From DATKXO01 sp035528995 (lineage in GTDB: Bacteria > Planctomycetota > Phycisphaerae > UBA1845): a stretch of DNA of 26,024 bases. How positions within the stretch are numbered: position 1 is the stretch's first letter; each line of letters opens with the position of its first letter. The position numbers and the translations under genes are program-made. The notes under the pieces were generated by a model. The model searched no databases. It worked only from the letters and a program-made list of their open reading frames with translations, and was not told the DNA's origin. Of the stretch, positions 21,801 through 26,024 are shown piece by piece. The stretch lies in the NCBI GenBank assembly GCA_035528995.1, contig DATKXO010000222.1, positions 1-26,024 of the forward strand. Direction: 5' to 3'.

Positions 21801-23690
21801 GTCCACGCACTCCTCTTGACACGTGTTCTCGACGCACGTTGCACCGATGCAACAGGCAGCCAGCTCGTTAGCCGGCAGCGCGTTCGCCGTCACGTGCACA
21901 AAGTACTCGCCGCGCAAGCCGGTGGCTTCGCCCGCATACAGCGTGATGTAGTACTGCCCCGGCGGGACGTGGTCGAACTCCATCTGGAAGTTCCCGTCAT
22001 AACTGCAGTCCGGAATCGTTCCACCGTACGACACGCTCCACCGATCGCGGAAGATCGTGTTGTTGGCGTCGCAGCAGTTCGGGTCGTTGTCGCCCAGCAT
22101 CACCCAGTAGACCGTGCTGTACCCCGTCTGGGTGCAGCAGTAGTCGATCTTGATGTTGGCGCAGTCATCCAGGATGAACGACTCGAACCAAACCGCCGTG
22201 CCCGCGGCCAGACCGCAGGTGTCCGTCGCCGTCGAGCTGTCGCCGAAGAACGTCGCGAAGCCCGGCACCGGAATCGCCTTCGGAATCGCGTTGGCGCAGT
22301 TGTCGGCCCCGGTCATCGGCACCCGGCAACAGGCGTCCCCGCCGGCCGCTTCACCGATCCCGCAACTGGATCCCGGACCACCGGGAGTCCCGCCCGCCAG
22401 GACACAGTCGCCCGCGGTCATGTTGTTGGTGCACCCGATGCCGTTCGTCAGGCAGCACGAACCCGGCTCGGTGCAGGGGTTCGGCGGACCGCACTCGGTC
22501 CCGTCGCCCAGGTAGATCCCGTTGCCCCCCGCGCAGCCGCACGGGTCGGTGACCGTGCAGGTGGTGAACAGCGGGTCGCTGCAGCACGCACCCTGGGCCG
22601 CCGTCGCATCATAGCGGTACCAGTAGGTCGCGTCCTCGCCGAAGTCGATCGCCGAGTACACCGGGTGGTAGTACGTGCCCGGCGGCAGACCGTCGTAGTA
22701 CACCGTGATGCCCGTGGCGTTCTCACACAGGTAACCGGGGTCGCCACCCCGCGCCACGCGATCGTTGCGGTACTCCACGGTGCAGTTGCCACCCGTGCAG
22801 CTCGCCTCCGTGTACATCACGACGTAGATGAAGTCCGGATCGTAGCCGCCCGTCGCGTCGCCGCAGCAGTCGCTGATCGCGACGTTCGAGCATTCCGTCA
22901 GCACGAAGCTGTTGAAGTAGCCCCGATCGCCGTGACCGCAGACCTCGCCCGAGGGGCAGTCGCCGTCGTCGGCGCACGCCGTGCCGGCCGTGTCACAGCG
23001 CTTGCTGTGGTCCACCGCGCAGGGCAGGTTCTGGTCACACACGTCGGGATGGTTGCAGACATCCGCCGGCCCGCCCGTGCAGTCACCAACGTCCGTACAC
23101 GGGACCCCGCTTGTGCTGCACGTGCCCTGGGCGCAGTCCTCGTTATACTCGCAGGGCAGCCCGCTGGTGCTGCACGCACCGATGTACGTCGCCAGGCTCA
23201 CGTCGCCGCTGGCGTACTTGATCTGGGCCACGGTGCACACGTCGGCTCCGCCGGTGCAGTCCGTGTCCTCGAAGCACGGAGTACCGGAAACGCTGCAACT
23301 TCGTGTGGCCAGCGTCATCGATACCGCCAGCTCACAACTGTCGGCACCAACCGCGTCCGGTGTCCCGCTGCACTGGTCGGCCCGCAGACCGCCTTCACTG
23401 GCGGCGGATCCGTCACCGCCGTACCCGATGGCCAGACCGCCGCTGCGATAAATCGCCTCGGCCGGCTGGGCGGATACGTCGTTGGCCGCCATTGGGCCCA
23501 ACTTCGCCGATGGCGGGGCCTCGGAGGTAGCTGCGTTACCGACCACCGCGGTCGCCACCGCACCCTCCGACGACACCGCGCCGCCTTTGTGCAGCGCCGC
23601 TCCCTGTAGACTCAGGCCAAAGGCCAGAACGCCAATGGCCAGCACCCCGACGATGGGGCGCCATTTACAGCCACTTTCTTTCTTCATCAT
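18825..23690 (-). CDS. Very large Cys-rich exported protein with C-terminal dockerin type I
   Basis: The 1621-residue product starts at an ATG-ATG pair with GGAGG 5 nt before the first. Residues 11-32 are a signal peptide. Residues 132-251 hold four copies of a small Cys module (C-x-x-S/A-G-x-x-C ... D-C-x-x-G-x-x-x-C). Further along are repeated 'GACC/GSCC' modules and three pre-peptidase-type beta domains introduced by 'DNCANA', 'DDCVNA' and 'NDQCVD' and containing 'VWYKFVAVESS' and 'IWYLYTAECSGTLTVDICTS' type strands. The C-terminus has two calcium loops, DVNKDGAVNTAD (1560-1571) and DIDRDCSITTAD (1591-1602), each followed by SSVKARLG, i.e. a dockerin. Dockerins bind cohesins in cellulosomes, but in Planctomycetes their partner is unclear. 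Followed by a strong terminator. No catalytic domain recognised. Confidence 0.9.
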   Translation of the reverse strand: MMKKESGCKWRPIVGVLAIGVLAFGLSLQGAALHKGGAVSSEGAVATAVVGNAATSEAPPSAKLGPMAANDVSAQPAEAIYRSGGLAIGYGGDGSAASEGGLRADQCSGTPDAVGADSCELAVSMTLATRSCSVSGTPCFEDTDCTGGADVCTVAQIKYASGDVSLATYIGACSTSGLPCEYNEDCAQGTCSTSGVPCTDVGDCTGGPADVCNHPDVCDQNLPCAVDHSKRCDTAGTACADDGDCPSGEVCGHGDRGYFNSFVLTECSNVAISDCCGDATGGYDPDFIYVVMYTEASCTGGNCTVEYRNDRVARGGDPGYLCENATGITVYYDGLPPGTYYHPVYSAIDFGEDATYWYRYDATAAQGACCSDPLFTTCTVTDPCGCAGGNGIYLGDGTECGPPNPCTEPGSCCLTNGIGCTNNMTAGDCVLAGGTPGGPGSSCGIGEAAGGDACCRVPMTGADNCANAIPKAIPVPGFATFFGDSSTATDTCGLAAGTAVWFESFILDDCANIKIDYCCTQTGYSTVYWVMLGDNDPNCCDANNTIFRDRWSVSYGGTIPDCSYDGNFQMEFDHVPPGQYYITLYAGEATGLRGEYFVHVTANALPANELAACCIGATCVENTCQEECVDLGGTWLSGTTSCGPPNPCLAGACCEPDGDCTDATSNGCVAPNIHHPGIPCSTFRCPVWGADDCVNAQLITDCDGVALQGYNAHATARWGTCSISGAPCYTTDGRYPDHTTCPGGASDLCVRDAFGDPFYSCFWNTNFNSPGLNTVWYKFVAVESSIYVATCNSGVEDPGFFDSALVLYEGTCNGGLVEMTDPSEQYDGCGEDECPYEDPNAPWMSEICYCQLVIGQTYYLEVITALGTPGQYQLDLACPCIDCLPGACCETLGNRCFDYYEGNPENYEPVPGSVECTSDAECVGLYGAGKICLPYFSCTNATEPLDCPIDPEALAYRYGGNGTVCEIVEPGDIPIDPPCGKGACCYGGVCSSDTNPLECLGDIGQGDSWNGEGSTCLDPGGPLEDDECPKACTMAGYGHPNDGSLLYVSDVSSNGICRLNLTPCVIDDDCLGSDTCASGDTQAMADSFLATQTGVTELCWWGTFRDGDNVDCAADVDAQGTMKFDIVFWEDTDCNGLPDAVIAQYLKHTVTKSTTGMPGFISAEWEFHATFAQVALTPGKCYFLEIAAANSPDDCDFLWETSTVGDGTSVVDLNVVNGIWDGQANNDMAWLMDVPVGPIDCLPANDQCVDVVALGTVLSNGASVPFDTTTASTDGPAHPKATCGVPGLGNWRIGADIWYLYTAECSGTLTVDICTSGFDTGLAVYNYGSDPWVCPTLTVDPHLLGCNNDSAACGVGSVQSQIVKPVSQGDHILIRVGGNATAVGCGLLKVDLTLGPNGCFDDSDCPDDTLWCNGDEFCNAACECDHTGDPCDPLPCNEDDDTCGGDVGIDTAETCFDHGGGCPDQCLPLECDVDSPYDNVEPRLQLGVPPTVKLHCDGVPTGGTCTVTDCSYGGTCTVNTDATTTATVTFSTTLPNTECCTLTFTNGIDGVRTIIILEGDVNKDGAVNTADSSSVKARLGQSGAGANVPYDIDRDCSITTADQSSVKARLGAVGSAPCPCP

Positions 23691-23777
23691 TTACGCCTCC
23701 GTTGGGGAAACCTTCCCTTCTTCCCTTGGAAACAAACCCAAACGATGCACTTTCTCTTTCCTACCTCCCCTCCCTGA

Positions 23778-23806
23778 CTCTTCGCAGACCGCTGCCGCGC
23801 GAAGAG
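23778..23806 (-). repeat. Leader hairpin with 8-bp stem
   Basis: CTCTTCGC (23778-23785) and GCGAAGAG (23799-23806) are perfectly complementary with a 13-nt loop. It lies 88-116 nt before the start of the 1621-aa gene. Confidence 0.55.
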
Positions 23807-23819
23807 CCGCACCGGGCAA

Positions 23820-23839
23820 CGATCTCCCTCGGGAGATCG
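23820..23839. repeat. 20-bp inverted repeat with 2-bp centre
   Basis: Arms of 9 bp (CGATCTCCC and GGGAGATCG) are separated by TC. The centre is too tight for a full RNA hairpin, so a dimeric protein operator is as likely as an RNA stem. It lies ~130-150 nt upstream of the 1621-aa gene start. Confidence 0.6.
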
Positions 23840-23946
23840 ACCCGCCGCTCGTTCCTAATCCCTCCTTCAGACTCACCTCCATCAAACAGAAACCCTTTGC
23901 CGTTTAGTTCAGAAACCCCCTGGGTTCGCTGCTCGCCACCCTCGCC

Positions 23947-23962
23947 CATCCGTCAACGGATG
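23947..23962 (-). repeat. Tetraloop hairpin in leader
   Basis: CATCCG (23947-23952), TCAA, CGGATG (23957-23962): a 6-bp stem closed by a 4-nt loop, ~255-270 nt upstream of the 1621-aa gene start. Confidence 0.45.
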
Positions 23963-24646
23963 AGCCGGTGCGCAGACTCCCCCAGCGAGACAATGACAAG
24001 CGAACAAACTCCTTCACCGGGTTCACCAACCACGCCACTCCGACCTGACCGATCGGGATTGCTCACGCAGGCGACCCTTCTCGCTCGGTCCCGTCTATAA
24101 GCGGGACACGACAACCGCAGGCTGCGCGAGCCTCCCGCGCGCCGCGCGGCAACACACACAAGTTGGCTATTGGGAAGCAGCCTACGCGTGGCGCTCCCAT
24201 TCCTCCTGTCTCGCTATGTTACCAACGCTAATCCCCGACTGCAAACGGAATCTGGCCCTTCTTCGTCTTTTCCAACCCGCCCCTCCATCGATTTCAGCCC
24301 CATCGAACAGAGGTGTCCGATATACAGTACGACTGAGATGGGGGCGCGACACCGTTAGGTCCTGCCTGAGTGGTTGCTTCCGCCCCGCCTGTGCGAAACG
24401 CACCCTCAGCCGCCCCCGCCCCCGAGCATCCCAGGTCGCCCCATATCCCTTGGCTTCTCTTAAACCCTCCAGCTTCAGCAGCTTACCCCCCCGGGAGATG
24501 GCCCACGCACGGCACACCTTTTCCGGACGCCGACATGTTCGGCGCTCATACAGGACCGGTCCGTCCCGATCGCGGACCAAGTCGGCGCGCCGCTCGCCAG
24601 TCCTGGCCGACTCGGCGATCCCCATCGCGAGGCGGCGCCCGGCCCC

Positions 24647-26024
24647 TCAGCCGTCGACGCCAGGCTCGTTTGTTGATCTTGATGATCCGGTGAGCAGGCT
24701 CACGACTAGGTTGACCATGAGCGCCGCAATAAACGCCAGAGGCAGGTTATAGACCTCAACCCCCCCGACTCTCTGTTCGACTCCGTCGACGATGGTGCTC
24801 ACGCCGCCCAGCGTGTTATCAGTCAGGAGCTTCCATGCGATCGCACCGACGAAACCGGTGAACATCCCGGCCACGCAACCCGCATGCGTCGCCCGTTTCC
24901 AGAACAGCGCCAGGATCAACTGCGGGCCGAACGAAGCACCCAGCACCGCCCAACCATACGTCAGCACATAGGTGTACACCTTGATGTCCTGGCGTATGAC
25001 GAGCAGCACGGCCACCACACCGAGCCCCAGGATGGTCAATCGGTTGAGCAGCAGGTGGGCTGTCCTGCCGGTCCTGTCCACCAGGCGACTGTAGAGGTCA
25101 TTGGCCACGCTGCTGCCGGCCACCACAAGCTGACTGTCCGCGGTGGAACAGATGGCCGCCAGAACCGCCGCCAGCACCAGCCCCGAAAGCACACCCGGCA
25201 GCAGATGCATGGCCGACAGAACCAGCGCCAGCTCCTGCTGACCGGTCTGTTCGTCGAGCATCACCTGTGCCCAGCCCGCCCCTCGGGTGGCCATCTCCCG
25301 GGCGACCAGGCCCACCGTCACCGCGCCCCAGTAGACCAACAGACCCCAGAAGAACGCGATGATGCCCCCAGCGACGATTTCCTTGCGGCTCCTGAGCGAC
25401 ATGAACCGGGCCAGCACGTGCGGCTGCCCCGGGTAGCCGAAGTTGATGCCCAGCGCCCCGGCGCCGAACAAGAACCCGACCAGGGACAGCCCGGCCTTGT
25501 CCGGCGTGAACTCCAGCAGGTGCGGGTCGACCGACCGCAGATGGCTGAACGTGGCCGAGAACCCCCCTTCCTTGCACACCAGGTAGATCGGGAAGATCAC
25601 CAGCGTCCCCACCATCAACAATGCCTGCAGGAAGTCCGTCCAGCAAACCGCCCGGAAGCCGCCGCTGACCGTGTAGATCAGGACGATTACCGCACCGATC
25701 AACACCCCCACCCGGTAGTCCACCCGATCCGACAGGGCGGCGAACGATTTCCCCGCGGCCGCAAACTGGGCGGCCACGTACAGCATCATCGCCGTCAGAA
25801 TGACCACCACCGACAGGATCCGAACCACCGGCAGCCGCTCCCGAAACCGCAGAGCGAAGTAGTCCGGCAGCGTCAGCGCACCGAGCCGCCGAGACTGATC
25901 GCTGAGCGGACCGGCGATCACGAACCAGTTGAACAGAAACCCGCACAGGCACCCCGGTATGATCCAGTACGCCTCCACCCCATTGGCAAACGCCCATCCC
26001 ACCAGCCCCAGCGTCACCCACCCG
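24647..26024 (-). CDS. Sodium:solute symporter (PutP-like SSF family), N-terminus cut by window edge
   Basis: The frame is open to the right edge (reading GWVTLGLVGWAFANGVEAYW at the edge), so the first transmembrane segment(s) and the true start are outside; at least 458 residues are visible. About a dozen hydrophobic helices follow. Family motifs: 'YWIIPGCLCGFLFNWFV', 'LTLPDYFALRFRER', 'YTVSGGFRAVCWTDFLQALL', 'GYPGQPHVLARFMSLRS' (the SSF signature in PutP/PanF-like members), and 'AAVLAAICSTADSQLVVAGS' with the S-T-A-D-S sodium-site segment. PutP-type proteins import proline or other solutes with Na+. The GYPGQPH and CWTDFLQ motifs favour a PutP-like substrate, but this is not proof. It lies ~955 bp from the next gene. 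Confidence 0.93.
   Translation of the reverse strand, partial: GWVTLGLVGWAFANGVEAYWIIPGCLCGFLFNWFVIAGPLSDQSRRLGALTLPDYFALRFRERLPVVRILSVVVILTAMMLYVAAQFAAAGKSFAALSDRVDYRVGVLIGAVIVLIYTVSGGFRAVCWTDFLQALLMVGTLVIFPIYLVCKEGGFSATFSHLRSVDPHLLEFTPDKAGLSLVGFLFGAGALGINFGYPGQPHVLARFMSLRSRKEIVAGGIIAFFWGLLVYWGAVTVGLVAREMATRGAGWAQVMLDEQTGQQELALVLSAMHLLPGVLSGLVLAAVLAAICSTADSQLVVAGSSVANDLYSRLVDRTGRTAHLLLNRLTILGLGVVAVLLVIRQDIKVYTYVLTYGWAVLGASFGPQLILALFWKRATHAGCVAGMFTGFVGAIAWKLLTDNTLGGVSTIVDGVEQRVGGVEVYNLPLAFIAALMVNLVVSLLTGSSRSTNEPGVDG

Larger units (their letters stand above)
23691..24646. other. Long structured leader/intergenic region upstream of the 1621-aa gene
   Basis: About 955 bp without a supported gene, although several frames are open. 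On the minus strand it would be the promoter and 5' leader of the large dockerin gene. It holds three inverted repeats within 275 bp of the start codon (23778-23806, 23820-23839, 23947-23962) and a fourth, GTCCCG-N8-CGGGAC, at 24088-24107. The ~85 nt before the start are purine-rich (GGGAGGGGAGGTAGGAAAGAGAAAG-like). I could not match it to a known riboswitch class by eye. Confidence 0.5.

Noticed and set aside
19206..23609. Two plus-strand open frames of ~710-726 aa opposite the 1621-aa gene
   Set aside because: Antisense shadows caused by GC-rich third positions; no protein family pattern, while the minus strand has signal peptide, domains, dockerin and terminator.
24182..24625. 147-aa minus-strand frame in the 1-kb gap before the symporter
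   Set aside because: Arg/Gly-rich without motif or ribosome site; composition fits GC-rich non-coding DNA.

Overview
The window reads as part of a Planctomycetes genome, probably an anaerobic or Phycisphaerae-like lineage. It is GC-rich. It carries a PEP-CTERM protein, Asp/Cys-rich thrombospondin type-3 repeat and dockerin proteins with the 'DCNTNGIPDEC' and 'GxCC' modules common in planctomycete exported proteins, and a DUF1257/DUF2997 gene set. This assignment rests on recognised protein style; no rRNA or marker gene is present.

Region 1 (1-7627, all minus strand) is a metal-cluster / Fe-S accessory locus. A sigma-54 activator with a Cys-rich PAS domain (6293-7627) lies upstream of a NifX-type protein, a zinc ribbon, a DUF5320 protein, a two-cluster ferredoxin, a SEC-C peptide, a DUF89 protein, two lipoproteins (one deacetylase-like, one a thioredoxin-fold protein behind a Glu-rich spacer), a second NifX-type protein, a NifU-like protein and a membrane protein cut by the window edge. 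Between the activator and the first NifX gene lie two near-identical 13-bp palindromes (TTGCATWATGCAA) spaced three helical turns apart. A -24/-12 promoter match sits about 120-150 bp downstream, so the sequence supports activator-controlled expression of the locus. This is the most interesting part of the window.

Region 2 (7628-11747) is accessory: sparse DNA with one probable small DUF3553-like gene on the plus strand, then a minus-strand set of DUF1257 (broken by a one-base frameshift), DUF2997, an unknown 99-aa protein and a Cys4 zinc-ribbon protein. A truncated repeat lipoprotein then collides head-on with a truncated unknown gene. The region ends with a complete tmRNA gene (ssrA, minus strand), identified from its acceptor stem, T-arm and tag reading frame.

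Region 3 (12143-14490) holds ATP-dependent PEP carboxykinase (pckA, plus) facing a small SAM-dependent methyltransferase (minus).

Region 4 (14979-23690, minus) encodes three large exported proteins with three different C-terminal endings: a TSP type-3 repeat protein ending in Cys-Gly plus a TM helix, a PEP-CTERM protein, and a 1621-aa Cys-rich protein with a C-terminal dockerin. The last has a perfect intrinsic terminator and a hairpin-rich leader. Region 5 (24647-26024, minus) is most of a sodium:solute symporter, cut by the window edge.

Function calls come from motifs read by eye; no database search was possible.
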